From Erpobdella octoculata (lineage: Eukaryota; Annelida; Clitellata; Hirudinida; Erpobdellidae): 64,000 bases of DNA. Positions 1 through 10,935 of this stretch are shown here, one piece after another. The notes beneath the pieces are model-generated. The model ran no database searches, was not told where the DNA came from, and worked only from the letters and a program-made list of their open reading frames with translations. Numbering within the stretch: the first letter of the stretch is position 1; every line of letters starts with the position of its first letter. Both the position numbers and the translations under genes were made by a program. The stretch covers positions 10,949,614 to 11,013,613 of the forward strand of contig OZ022238.1 in assembly GCA_963978895.1 (NCBI GenBank), written 5' to 3'.

Positions 1-2084
1 ACTTCCAGTGGCTAACAGTCCCAACAAGCATGAACACCAACACTTCTGTGGCTACCTCATCCGAAACTTCTCCAAGTCCCAAATCAACAAATCCTATAAG
101 AGTTATTTTTTTTTAGGTTAGTGCTCAATTAGATTAACAGTAAATGTTCATAGCATATATTTTATATAGAAACCTGTTTTTGAATTACTTCCTCTAATAT
201 TTTGTAGATGATGTTTAATGGACATGGCATCTATAATTAATGAACATCTCTTGTAAGTGTAACTATCTTCTTGAACTTTTTTCTGTAGAAATTCCATAAT
301 TTCTAAGTTGAGCCCTGGACTTCCATCCACTTTTACCAGCCACCTACAGTTTGAGAATATCATGATTAAAGTTACCAAAATTTTGCAAAATTAATAACTT
401 CTGAAATAAGAATATTGAGGTTTAATTTTTGTTGTCAAAAACTTTCAGGTTTTAGATAAATTCATATATATACCTATTCCATATATATGGATAAATTTAT
501 TTAATTTATACAAACTTTCGGAGCGTCCTTGTGTGTGGAAGATTCAAGCCTTTGCTTCGAAGAAAATTGTAAGCTTTTGGTCCATACAGATGAAGTGTTA
601 ATGCAAACGACTTTTGTTCATCTGTATAGACTTTTCCAGCCTTAAACATATTGGGTAGTTGACCTAAAATGTTTATGAAATTTATTACCTATCATTTAAA
701 CATTTTTCTGCAGTTTTATTCTGAACTGACTGTCATAAAATTCCAGTTTCTTGGAGAGATCTTCATTAATTAAATTGAGGTTTTTAGCCTCTTCCATAAC
801 ATTTAAGCATCTTTCCTCAATTCTTTTTTTTGTTTTCATAATGTTTTGGAACTTCACCTTTATTCTTGCAAGATTAGTGGATGATCTTTTATATCGTTTA
901 GCTAATTGGTTAGGTGTCAGAACATATCGATGATCCTAATGCATATAGAAAAAATAATTTTTTTCATTTAGACTTGTGTTACGTTGAAACTGTTTTTAGA
1001 AAAACATACAATTCTTGAAATAAATATATGATAAGATAAACTTACCAAAGCTATTCTTTTTCTGTTATTGGGTGTTGCAGAAGCTGAATTAGCAAGTAAC
1101 TTTTTTGGAGTTGATGAAGAAGGCTAAAAAAAAATTTTCAACATAACATCTCAGAAAATTTGAATGTTATTAAAGAAATACAACATATAACAAAACAGTG
1201 TTTATATTTATTATTTTTAAATCATTCAACAAAACTGCTAACTAACTATATCTGATGAGGGAAATTCCTCAGTCAGAGATGTTGTTGGCTAGAAATGAAA
1301 AAGTTTGAAATAAGATTTACAGACAAAAATTAATTGTAATAGTTAATGAATAAATTAACTTATTTTAAGTTTTATTTGCAATTCTCTTATAACAAAACTA
1401 AAACTTATCGAAGCCCCACAGATTAAATAAATAAAACTTCAAAGCAATATAGTAACCAAGAATACTTCTTCTCTTGGAGTATTTGGCCTGGCTGATAATG
1501 ATTCATTAAGTTTATCCTGCACACTGCAAATCTAAATCCAGAAAATTTAAAAGTACATAATTATTAGTTTTCCCTAAAGTATAGGACATAATAAATAATT
1601 TCATAAATGTTCTTGCAGATTAAATTAAAATATATTTACAACTGTCATTTAAGAACATACCTTGCACAAAAAAAGAACATTAGGGTTTCAGAATAAATTA
1701 GATAATTTCACAAAGTGGTACAAAACTGTTTTGTTAACTTACCATTTTTATTGGTCCTTTACATGGTATGGCATTATAATACAATTTTATTTTATTTTCC
1801 ATTATGTATATCATTTCATCATCAAAATGTTTTGAGCAGATTCTTGTGTCAGGACCAATCTGCCAAAAAGGATCATCATTCAAACGCTGAATTGTTTTTA
1901 TCCACTCACAACGTCTTCGTGCTTCTCTAGGAAAACTTAAATAACAAATCTTAATTATTTAGCTTAATTAATTTATTTTCAAATATATTAAACTATAATT
2001 AAAAATACTACACGAAAAAAAAGAATATTCCATTGTATTACTTCTTCTACTTTCACATAATGATATGCAACACTTGGATGGCAT
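1..2084 (-). CDS. THAP-domain P-element-like (THAP9-type) transposase gene, 3' end beyond window
   Basis: Nine exons on the minus strand have mutually compatible phases: 2014-2084, 1743-1935, 1457-1516, 1247-1288, 1046-1123, 689-935, 516-663, 189-343 and 1-93 (cut by the window edge). Exon 1 starts at ATG 2084 with MPSKCCISLC, the usual THAP start; exon 2 gives WIKTIQ, RICSKHF and an AIP motif, completing the C2CH zinc-binding THAP domain. Exon 6 is a basic coiled-coil-like stretch. Exon 7 carries FALTLHLYGPKAYNFLRS, exon 8 VDGSPG and CSLIIDAMSI (its Asp matches an RNase-H-fold catalytic acid), and exon 9 GFVDLG and VFMLVG. These are P-element/THAP9 transposase signatures. Donors after exons 2 and 5 are perfect GTAAGT. 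An in-frame TAA at 696-698 precedes the exon 6 donor; a weaker upstream donor (exon end 731) skips it in the same phase. Family assignment is confident; whether this is a host gene or a transposon is open. Confidence 0.8.
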
Positions 2085-2454
2085 TATCAAGTAACTATAA
2101 AAAGAAAGAAAGTTTAAGAAAAGATTAAGAAAATAAACTATGTAAGATTATAACAGAAATTAACTAACTTTGTTTTCTTGTAATGTAGTCACAAATGTAG
2201 TGTAACTAACAAAAGTTCTATAATTCTTTTAAAATGTTGTCTAATAAAACGAACAAACTAATCAGATGAAAATGACTAATAATGTCATCTGGTTACGCAA
2301 AAACTTGAGAAAAAATCGTTCCGGCACTTGCTTGGCAGCAGACGATATTATTTACGTCACTGTTTCAGAACGGCCAAAAAAAGACTCTAAATATTTCCCC
2401 CTAGGGTTGGACGCCGATAATAGGTGTAGGGCCTATATACCTATTCTATATATA
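2085..2454. other. Upstream flank of the THAP transposase gene
   Basis: AT-rich sequence with no convincing coding exon. It would hold the promoter and 5' untranslated region of the minus-strand THAP gene, but I see no clear core promoter motif. It ends in a degenerate patch leading into a Helitron-like 3' end. Confidence 0.4.
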
Positions 2455-2628
2455 TGGCCGGGCCTAATTCAGACGGGCTGTGCCGGGCCAGGAGTTTGGG
2501 TTTTTAAAACGGGCTGGGCTAAGTTGTCGACGGGCCGAGCCGAGACCTAAAAAATTGATCTCTACTATGGATGCACGGTTCAAACTCTCTAATTTCATGC
2601 GAGCGAAGCCGCTACGGGCACTGCTAGT
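2455..2628 (+). mobile_element. Helitron-like family A, truncated 3' end
   Basis: The last ~170 bp match the 3' ends of the full-length family A elements: the GGGCCGGGCC-rich block, then GCGAGCGAAGCCGCTACGGG and the terminal ACTGCTAGT, followed by a TA tract. The family's upstream modules are missing. A CTAG-type terminus beside a TA-rich target with no target-site duplication is typical of Helitron/Helentron elements; no RepHel coding sequence is present. Confidence 0.6.
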
Positions 2629-2639
2629 ATATATATATA

Positions 2640-2990
2640 ACATGATCCGAGATAAAATGTGTTCTTTAAATTGGAGTTTTGAATCCATAATAATACCGAG
2701 ATCCGAGACTGATTCAAGTGTTGGTATCTCACACGTGGTGCCACCCAAATCTATCAAATGATATTTGTTTAGGAAATGTTTCCCCCCCCCAACATGGAGA
2801 AGACAACATTTTCCAATATTTACCTGCATCTGCCATCTATTGAACCACTCCACCACTCTACTGATATCATTCTGCAGCCTGCTGCAATCATCTTTACTGC
2901 TCAAAACTTTAAATATTTTAGCATCATCTGCAAAAAGAAACGTATTCTCGCAAACAGTACAAATGTCATTGATATAAATTAGGAAATAAT
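2640..2990 (-). mobile_element. Non-LTR retrotransposon reverse transcriptase fragment (copy 1)
   Basis: Minus-strand translation gives a reverse transcriptase palm segment: YINDIC, the FADDAKIF box that carries the catalytic Asp pair, WFNRWQM, NIGKC, LHVG, and SVSDLGIIMDSKLQFKEHI. These blocks in this order are typical of CR1/Jockey-type LINEs. The fragment ends at a TA tract on its 3' side and at a hAT insertion on its 5' side. The missing next segment of such an ORF is found at 38704-39215. Confidence 0.75.
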
Positions 2991-3599
2991 CAGAGATGGG
3001 AACAAACTATTTTTACCAATGCTTTTATTAACTCGTCGTCTCTGTTTCTCTGTCTGTCTGTTTCTCTGTCTGTCTGTTTCTCTGTCTGTTTCAAATCTTG
3101 CAATCAATTTTTGAGTCACTTCCTGATGATAGATTTTCTTCAAATTTTGCATACATGCTCAAAATAGAAGACAATGCAATATTCAATTATTAGTTTTACA
3201 ATAAGTCAATTAATTTAGTTAATTTTAATTAATTTCGATATTTCGATATAATTAAGATATTTCGACTTTAATATAAAATAAAAGAGTAATATAAGAAAAA
3301 ATTGATTGCAAAATTTGTGTTTTAATTACATATAAGAGCATTGGTTTTAAAAATTCGTTTTTAATTTACTTGTTTTACATTTTTTTAAAGTCACTTTAGA
3401 ACTGATAAACATAAAATTTTATTTCGATTTTTGAAGCAACTAAATTTTTTAGTTACACTTTTTAGTTAGCAACTAAAAGATAGTGGTTAAACTATCACTT
3501 TAACTAAACTTTTTTGATTTAGTTAAACTTTGCTTTTCACTAAAAAAAGTAGTTAAACTATTAGTTAGTAACTTTTTAGTTAACTTTTTCCCACCACTG
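2991..3599. mobile_element. hAT-type non-autonomous element (copy 1) with a nested repeat
   Basis: Ends are CAGAGATGGG and CCCACCACTG, flanked by a perfect 8-bp target-site duplication GAAATAAT at 2983-2990 and 3600-3607. Both are hAT hallmarks, as are the internal AAGTTAACT/AGTTACT repeats near the right end. Copy 2 of the same insertion is only 250 bp (43074-43323). The extra ~360 bp here, from about 3014 to 3380, matches a repeat at 22350-22800. Confidence 0.85.
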
Positions 3600-4170
3600 G
3601 AAATAATGATTGTGAGAAGAGGATCTTCAATAATGACTTTATATTATAGGTATTTAGAATATTTGTTGATAAAACTTATAAATCTTATAAGATCTAAATG
3701 CATATTTCAAAAGGTTTTTATTATAGTTTTAAGTTCATCATCTTTATAACGTGTGCGACGTGATTTTACTATTTCAATTTCACATTAACTAAATTTTCGC
3801 TGCCGAGAACAGATATTAATTTATAATCATTCGATAGCTGGCGCTATTTCGAAAACTCTTCGTAGATACGATTTTAGGAAAAAGGTTTGAGCGCGTTAAC
3901 ATAAATATAGATTAAAAAATTGATAAAATTAAACTTTCGCTTAGTCATTTCAATTTAAAAACGATGTTTTTTTGACAAAATGCTATTTTGTATCGGTTGT
4001 GTTATTGAATTCTTTCAGCTATGATTTTAGAATTTATTGTGTTCAGTTTATTGTGATGACGAAAAAAATTATTACTGGTATTATTAATATATTTCAACTT
4101 TTCTTAGTTTAAACAAAGAACTGACGGAATGAACTAATATAGTTATTATGTAAGTCCACTTCATCTGTGT

Positions 4171-4253
4171 ACCAGAATGGCCGAGTGGTTAAGGCGTTGG
4201 ACTTAAGATCCAATAGACGTATGTCCACGTGGGTTCGAACCCCACTTCTGGTA
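4171..4253 (+). tRNA. tRNA-Leu (anticodon TAA), copy 1
   Basis: An 83-nt class II tRNA. The acceptor arms ACCAGAA and TTCTGGT pair fully with discriminator A. The anticodon stem TTGGA/TCCAA encloses the loop CTTAAGA, giving anticodon TAA. The variable arm is long, as in Leu tRNAs, and the T arm is GTGGG-TTCGAAC-CCCAC with an intact B box. No intron and no encoded CCA, as normal for a eukaryotic gene. Confidence 0.95.
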
Positions 4254-4279
4254 TAAGTAATTTTTATACTTTCGATAAT

Positions 4280-4460
4280 TCACAATTTTTACAATCTTGA
4301 TTTAGGTTACAATCTCTGTTTGTTTGCGTCTGTATGTATGTGTCTTTCTCTGTACGCAAATCTTGCAAGTAAAATATAACCAGCTTTTTGACTAGCTAGG
4401 AAGCTGAAACTTTCAGCATAGCTTTATATTGGATATATAAAGTAAAACATGGGTAAAAAT
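4280..4460 (+). repeat. Dispersed repeat with CTCTGTACGCAAATCTTGCA core
   Basis: A block running from tctctgtttgtttgcg through the core to a segment ending near ggatatataaagtaaaacatg. It recurs at 44037-44172 (duplication copy), and inverted at about 21920-22040 and 33680-33840. Class is unknown. Confidence 0.6.
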
Positions 4461-4584
4461 ACTAAAAATTGGAAAGAGAAAGTGTGATTCTTGAAATTTT
4501 TTAAAAAATGCCTGCGACTACCCTCCCCCAGTCCTCAGGTTTTTCTGGAGGAGAGAGTGTAAAAATTTTTAAAAGCGGTTTACC

Positions 4585-5095
4585 TGCGTACTCCCCAGGG
4601 ATGTCAATTAGGGGAACAGGGGGCCATGGCCCCCTGACTTTTCAGTGGGCCATCGGCACTAACGTGGGCCCCACGCACTTAAGTGGGCCCCGCCCTTAAA
4701 AGTTTTCCGCGCTTAAGTGGGCCCCGGCACATAAGTAGGTCCCTCCTGATTTTTAAGTGGCCCTTTCCGGATTTGTCAGTGGGCCCCCGGCACTAAAGTG
4801 GATCCCAGGCACTTAAAGAAGCACTCGGCACTAAAGTGGGTTCCACGCACTCAAGGGGGCCCCGGCACTGATGTGGGTCCTACGCCCTTGAGGGGGCCCC
4901 CAGCACTGAAGTGGGCCGCACGCATTGAAGTGGGCCTCCGGCACCTAAGTAGGCCACTCCCGACCTCTAAGTGGTCCTTCCCGGACTTTTCAGTGTGTTT
5001 CCCGGCACTAAAATGGATCCTGCACTTAAGTGGGCTCCCCGCCTTGGAGATGTTCCTGGTACTCCCATCAGGAGTTTCTGGATCCGCCACTGGGT
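4585..5095. repeat. GC-rich degenerate minisatellite (copy 1)
   Basis: About 500 bp of imperfect ~30-bp units built on GGCACTTAAGTGGGCCCC, strikingly GC-rich against the AT-rich surroundings. Open frames across it are translations of the repeat. The right side ends at GGATCCGCCACTG, which resembles a hAT-type terminus (CAGTGGCGGATCC inverted), but I find no matching target-site duplication. Confidence 0.65.
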
Positions 5096-5660
5096 GTATT
5101 TAGGAGGGCATCGCACACCATGAAAAACACTTAGATTGTAACACTTTAATGTAATAGAGCTCCAGCATGCGTAAATAAGGACACATGCTGAGAATGCGAA
5201 AGATAAAAAATATTGGTTGAAAAAAATTAGAGGCTAGCTGATTAAGCTTATGGAAAAAAACTCTCAATCCTTCCTTCCCTTCATCCCTCAACCTATGCAG
5301 AAAGTCATCGTCCGCCATATCCCACGAATTGATCCCTCATAATTTTTGTCTACATATGCCACTGTGCCACCATTATTAAAATTGTTAATTTTAACCTCTT
5401 TTCTTCTTCTTGATTTTTTTTCAGTAATCATCGACATGTTCGATCAATTCAGTTAGATGTTGTGGCCAACAATTAAATCAGCCTAATCATTCCAGAAAAA
5501 CTGACTCCTTATTGGAGATCTCATCTTTTTTTATTTTGTTGAAAATATAAAAATATTTATTGATTTCAAGCTATTCATAGCTTTAATTTATTAAGCAAAC
5601 CAATTATAATAAAACTAGAGCACAACTAAACAAGAAGCCTAAGTGAAAATTGTAATCTTA
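5096..5660. other. AT-rich spacer
   Basis: No convincing exon, RNA gene or bounded repeat is visible in this non-coding stretch, which is repeated in copy 2. A poly-pyrimidine run near 5398-5423 followed by AG could act as a splice acceptor, but no open frame supports it. Confidence 0.3.
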
Positions 5661-5662
5661 TA

Positions 5663-5884
5663 GAGGGTGGACCAAAAAAGTGAGACGGTATCATACAATC
5701 AAAAAATTTCCAAATAAACAAAATATTGCCTAAAGGTAATATGATGATTTTACTTACTAACTCTAATCATTATGCCGCTATTTAGTTGATTTCCGGTCGC
5801 CATTTTTGACTTTTAGTGTGATCAAAGAATGCAATAATTAAAGAACATATTATAGGACCGTCTCACTGTTTTTGGTCCACCCTG
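5663..5884. mobile_element. Tc1/mariner-type MITE (copy 1)
   Basis: A 222-bp element with ~30-bp terminal inverted repeats. The left end begins GAGGGTGGACCAAAAAAGTG and the right end, inverted, begins CAGGGTGGACCAAAAACAGT; both continue into GAGACGG. It is flanked by TA on both sides, the expected target duplication. No transposase is encoded. The copy at 45377-45598 has the same length. Confidence 0.85.
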
Positions 5885-6336
5885 TATATCCACGTTATCT
5901 GGACATAGTCAGCTAAAATTAATATTCATGGCTTCAGTAGCAGTGGCCATAGCCTGCCGAGAGTGTAAGAACTTTAAGCTTTATCAGTAAGTAAATAGTT
6001 TATTTGTCACTTCTGTCTGTGGGGGTTTAGCGGGGGTATTAGCTATAACTTTTAGTGGAAGGGCACAAGATGTTCGTAAGGGGGACTTAGCCCCCTGTTC
6101 CCCCACTGGCTACAGGCCTGTACAAGTACAGCGTTATACTATACCCCCAACACTGGAGCTCACATCATCAATATACATAATTTCTTATGTCTGTATAAAT
6201 GTATGCTAAAATGTTAGCAATTTCGCATAACGCGGCCCGCCGCGGTGATCAGCAATCAGCAGTTGCTAAATTACTAAATTTAGTGCGCGCAGGCTTGTAA
6301 TAAAAGTTATTACGCAATTGTACACTGTCAGTCCAT

Positions 6337-6410
6337 CCATGGACTCCTAAATAAAAGCTATCTAGGAGTCCATGGTCCATCCATGTAGTTCTAGAATCTA
6401 GAACTACATG
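6337..6410. repeat. Two adjacent near-perfect palindromes
   Basis: Hairpin 1 (6337-6375) has 13-bp arms CCATGGACTCCTA and TAGGAGTCCATGG around a 13-nt loop. Hairpin 2 (6382-6410) has 14-bp arms CATGTAGTTCTAGA and TCTAGAACTACATG with a single-base loop. In copy 2 (46044-46082, 46089-46117) each hairpin has one mismatch. Confidence 0.8.
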
Positions 6411-6552
6411 GTCAGTCCTAAAGATCAAAAGAGGTATGCTGCATTCGAAAAATAATAATGAAATTTAAAAAAAATCCATAATTTTTGACGGCTATCTCTA
6501 GTGATTTCATATTGAGTGATTTTCACAATCGCACACATTTGAATTCAGTAAT

Positions 6553-6920
6553 GCAGACAGATTATAGTTGATAGATGGGCATGTTTATTGGAGTATCACT
6601 GTATGTTGTTTTATTTAATTAAATATCCAAACTGCATAGATATAGATATTTATCAGTTCGTGTGGTACCAAAAAGCTGCATTGATACAGGGTGGTGACAG
6701 TGGTGAGTTAGTGACTGGATTGGCTGGCGAAAGATTAAGCATTTGATAAAAGGCTTGGCATATATATGATCACGATATTTCAACAGGTTATCAGAGTGTG
6801 GCATAAGGTTCAACATCCCTCAAGAATGAAGAAACACGTGGAGGCTGTCCACAGTGGCAAGCCCATCCAGGCTCGTCTGCCTCCAATCAAAGAGGGGGCT
6901 GGTGAACTGTGGAATCAGGT
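6553..6920 (+). pseudogene. Decayed duplicate of zinc-finger exon 6 with its intron (copy 1)
   Basis: This block upstream of the zinc-finger gene closely matches the intron 5 plus exon 6 block at 10800-10935 and 12056-12274. It contains the same finger exon, but the first Cys codon TGC has become TTA, and one base is lost (AACATCCC for AACCATCCC), which shifts the frame to an early TGA. It cannot encode a working finger. It lacks the hAT insertion found in the real intron. The same block is present in copy 2, so it arose before the 17-kb duplication. Confidence 0.85.
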
Positions 6921-7632
6921 GAGCGTAGATATCTATGCAGGTGAGTGTTTCCTACTGTTTTAAAATCTTGAGAAACCCATATTCACTGGATTTTTCAAGT
7001 ATAAAGGACGGATGACAGCAGTAAAATAAAAAATATTGACAAATTAAAAACAAAACTATTTTCAGGAACTACTGCAGTTTTTAGCCTAAAGGGTGAAACC
7101 TAATTTTATTTAAAGTCGTGTTTATTCAATATTAAAAAAAAAAGTTTAAATTATTTTAGTCAAAACTTTACTGCATAACATTGGCGTTATAAGTGGTTGG
7201 TTTTACGTAAAAAATAAAATCTTGGCCTGTTAACGTACGTTTTATAATTAAATTTGTTGCTTATAAATTTAATATTTTATTTGGAGTCATCGCAATAAAT
7301 AAATTTTAACATCGCCATAACACTTGTTTTTATTTTCTGTGTGGGTTTTCATTATATTGTAGCCTCTTCGTCTCATTATTTTGGGAAGCGACACGACTGC
7401 TAGCGTAGGTGCAGCGGAAATTGTTTTCTTAATTTGCCGTCTGAATTTATTTTAGACGCATCGAGTTATTTGCTAACTTTTCAATATGGAAACGGTCCGC
7501 TCGCAGGGCGTAGATGGCGTAGAGACATTTCGCCATTATCCTTATCCCGAATGACAAATAAGCGTAATAATTTATACGTCCACTACTAGATGACTAGATA
7601 TAAATTATAAATAATTGGTAAAACGCAGCAAG
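6921..7632. other. Spacer and 5' flank of the zinc-finger gene (copy 1)
   Basis: AT-rich, no exon evident before ATG 7633. It must include the promoter and 5' UTR. The stretch 7390-7560 is relatively GC-rich and is the likeliest promoter-proximal part; I see no definite TATA box or initiator. Confidence 0.35.
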
Positions 7633-9480
7633 ATGGAATATTTCAACGAGCGATTTAAGCAATTCAAAAACTCTGATCTTCCGGCCATTCCAGGTGCAAA
7701 CGGAAACGTCGGGTTGAAATGCTTTACACAGCCATTCAACAATTTTCTGGATCCGGGTGGATTCAATTTTTATCCCAATTTTAACTACAGCAGGTTCTTT
7801 GAGAATGATATGCGCAGTTGTCGCCACTCAAATAACTACCTTCCTGCTCCGCCGGTTCATGGCACAGCCAACATAAAGCAGCCTGGTCCTCCTTTCTGCT
7901 ACTCTGGCATGGCCAGTAGTTTTTATCAAAACTGCTACCAAAATGGAGACCCTAAGGCTCATCCACATCATGCAAACTTTTTTTACCCTCCCAATTTCTA
8001 CCCTCAGGGGTCTCCTTATCAATCAAGAGTAACCCCACCCTCAGCAGAATTTGGAGAGACTTCCAAACAAGGTCAAGGCTCAGACACATCATCTGCAGCA
8101 AGGCGTAGTCACCAAAATATTGAGGCTGCCAATCAAGTCTCTCGGTCTGGGGTCAGTGCTGCAACTGCCTCTACTGCTGTTGCTGCTGCCACCACAACTT
8201 CACGAAATTGCTCTTACATTCCACATAGGCCTTTTCAGAATTCTGAAACATTCATCCAAAATTGCTTGTGGAATTCTTTGAGCACAGCTGGCAACTTCTC
8301 AAAACATCAGGATAAAATAATGGAGGGTTCAGCTGGCAAAACTGACAGTGATGGGAAATCAACAAATCAGGAAGGCAGTAACAACCAGGCTGGGGATGGG
8401 TTTTACAATGGTGCTGCTCCCAGTAGAGCAGGAACCAGTTAAGGAGAGGCGCAAATGGGTTCTGGAAATCATCATCATCACAGACATCAAAATAAGACTG
8501 CTCAGACTTCTTCCAAAAAATCAGGTGTGCAAACCGAAGGGTCTCAGGTTGCAGTTGAAAAAAAGCTGGCTGTGACAGGAAGAGAGATTCGAACTGCAGA
8601 AGCAGATAGCCAAAGCAATGCCAGCAAAGTATCTGGCGCTAACCCGACTTTAGATGGTTGCAACTTCTCAAATGACATGCCAAAAAAGGAAGGACCTGCA
8701 CCGCTTTCAGTAGCAGCAGCATCATCATCATCATCACCACCCCAACCTTCATTGTCATTGGAAAAGAACAGGCGAATGATCTCTCAGCAACAGGAGGCAA
8801 AGTTTGACCTAATCAAATGCCCCCTTTGTGGTGAGCACCTGACTAGCAATGACAATCTTGACCTTCATCTCAGGACTCACATGGACTCACTGCCCCCTGC
8901 CGATCTTGGCCTACTTGCTGGGTCGCAGGTCAAAGGTCAGGAAGGAAATAAGAAGAAATCATCCAAGAAAAAGAAAAACCTTAAAAACAGTCAAGATGGC
9001 ATTGTAGGTGGTGGAGAAGGAGGTGAATGTGTTGAGACTAAAAATAAACCCCTGTATCAATGCATCAGCTGTCCCAAGTCCTTCACCAGGTTTGTCAGTC
9101 AATCATTCTAGGCAATTGCTATAATGATTTTTGTATCGATGAAGTTGGGATACCAATTTTAGAATGTTTTATTTTTATTTGTCCACCTATCAATTATCAT
9201 ACTGGTCTTTTATTTTAAGGGTGGACAAGCTGAAACTGCACGTTTCAAAGAGACACCCGGAACTGCTTTCTTCTTTTTATAAATGCCCCCACTGCCAGCA
9301 GGGTTTTGAGAAATCCTTAGCCCTTAAGCGCCACCTCAAGGCTGCCCATCCAGGCCTTTTTCCTAAGGCCAGAATCAAGGTGAGACTGGGATTGTGGATT
9401 TGATTATAGGATACTGCAGCTATTGTAAACAGCATATAAACTTTGTACTTGATATATTTTCTTTTAGTATTGCCATTTTA

Positions 9481-10005
9481 CCCTTTATACTCGGATATAA
9501 GTCAATCCAAGTATAAGTCGAAGTGTACTTTTTTAGGTAAAATAGCGTCCAAAATCCGCGGCTCGAGTATAAGTCGAAGCCAAAAAATTATAAAATAAAA
9601 AAAAAATTAACTAAAGCTGTAGCTTCGTCATCAGAATCACCATACAGTAAGTTGTATTGTTCCTGTGTAATTTTCATATCTGATGTGTATTCGTCATCAT
9701 CTTCATTGTCGCTTACAATTACTGATTTGTCGCCTTCTTGGAATAGTAAGTCATCTTCAGTTCCATCCATAGCATTGGACCACATTTTAAGAAAAATTTG
9801 GGCAAATGTGTCTTTTCTTTACAAAACAATGTAAAAACAATGAAAACGTTTAACTAAACATAGAGTTTACTTTTAAGGCTATTTTATTTAAATGACCAGC
9901 TCCCAAAATCTTCGGTATATTCAGTGTCTCGTATATAAGTCAAAGTCGTATTTTGGCATCATAAAAGGTGTATAAATTTCTCGACTTATACCCGAGTATA
10001 TACAG
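9481..10005 (-). mobile_element. Pogo/Tigger-like element in zinc-finger intron 2 (copy 1)
   Basis: A 525-bp insertion with inverted ends (left contains TATACTCGGATATAAGTC; right, inverted, CAGTATATACTCGGGTATAA) flanked by TA on both sides. On the minus strand, 9588-9785 encodes NAMDGTEDDLLFQ followed by an acidic tail, resembling the NALDGTEDD C-terminus of pogo/Tigger transposases. The catalytic region is gone, so it is non-autonomous. Copy 2: 49188-49712. Confidence 0.75.
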
Positions 10006-10935
10006 TAGTTTATCATTTTTTTCATCAATATAATAAGAGATGTGTTTTCTATGTTTATTTCAATTGTCTTACGTCATCGTCACGGTCATCAACAACATTA
10101 TCGCTTCAGCTATGATTATCATTACCAGCCCCAGTACTCCTGTGATGAGTGTGGCAGCCTCCTGACCAGCAAACGAGAGCTTGTTTACCATTTGATGAGC
10201 CATGCGGGTGAGTCGCCCCTCCAGTGCTCTGAATGCGGGGGTCGATTTACTAGACCCGACAAGCTGAGGCGCCACATGTTCATCCACACTGGCGAGCTTC
10301 CATTTACATGCTCCAGGTGTGGCCAGGGCTTTTCTCGGTAAGTGTGTATTGGTTATAACTATAACCTGAATGAGGACATCTTTTCCAGTTACATTTATAT
10401 CTTTCGCAGGACCGACAGACTTAAGGAACACACCCGATTGGTCCACAATGAAACTCTGCTCAAGTGCCCTTCCTGTGATAGGGTCTTTGACACCTGGCTT
10501 CAGGTCAAGCACCATCTTAAATCTCACGTGAGTCTAGATGTTTAATCAGTGGAGATAGATAGATGATCTGTTGGTATTCAACTCAGTAGTTAACCCAAAA
10601 AGAGAATAAAGTTAATTTTTTTACTAATTTGTTTTTGCTTAACCCATCGATCAGGAGTACACGTGCACTGAGTGTGGTGAGTCATTCACCAGAAAGAGGA
10701 GGCTACAGTTTCACTTGCTGGCCCACAAGAATGACAAACTACTGAGGTAGGTTTGTGTGATAAATGTTGAAAATTTGTGTTGTGGTGTTCAGTGGCAATA
10801 CAGATTAGTTGGTGGATGAGCATGTTTATTGGAGTATCACTGTATGTTGTTTTACTTAATGAAATATTCCAACTGTATAGATATAGTTATTCATCAGTTC
10901 GTGTGGTACCAAAAAGCTGCATTGATACAGGTGGT

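Noticed and set aside
4585..5095. Calling the GC-rich block a complete hAT element from its CAGTGGCGGATCC-like right end
   Set aside because: The 8 bp flanking the presumed ends (GTACTCCC and GGTGTATT) do not match, so no target-site duplication supports it.
4798..5103. Pro/Gly-rich ORFs in the GC-rich block and its copy
   Set aside because: Repeat of ~30-bp units; frames are open on both strands with no splice or homology support.
6766..6963. An upstream coding exon of the zinc-finger gene
   Set aside because: It is a copy of exon 6 with the first Cys lost and a 1-bp frameshift; the open frame there is not the finger frame.
10069..10527. 152-residue minus-strand ORF and its copy at 49776-50234
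   Set aside because: Antisense to finger exons 3 and 4 and the short intron between them; the plus strand carries Cys/His spacing.
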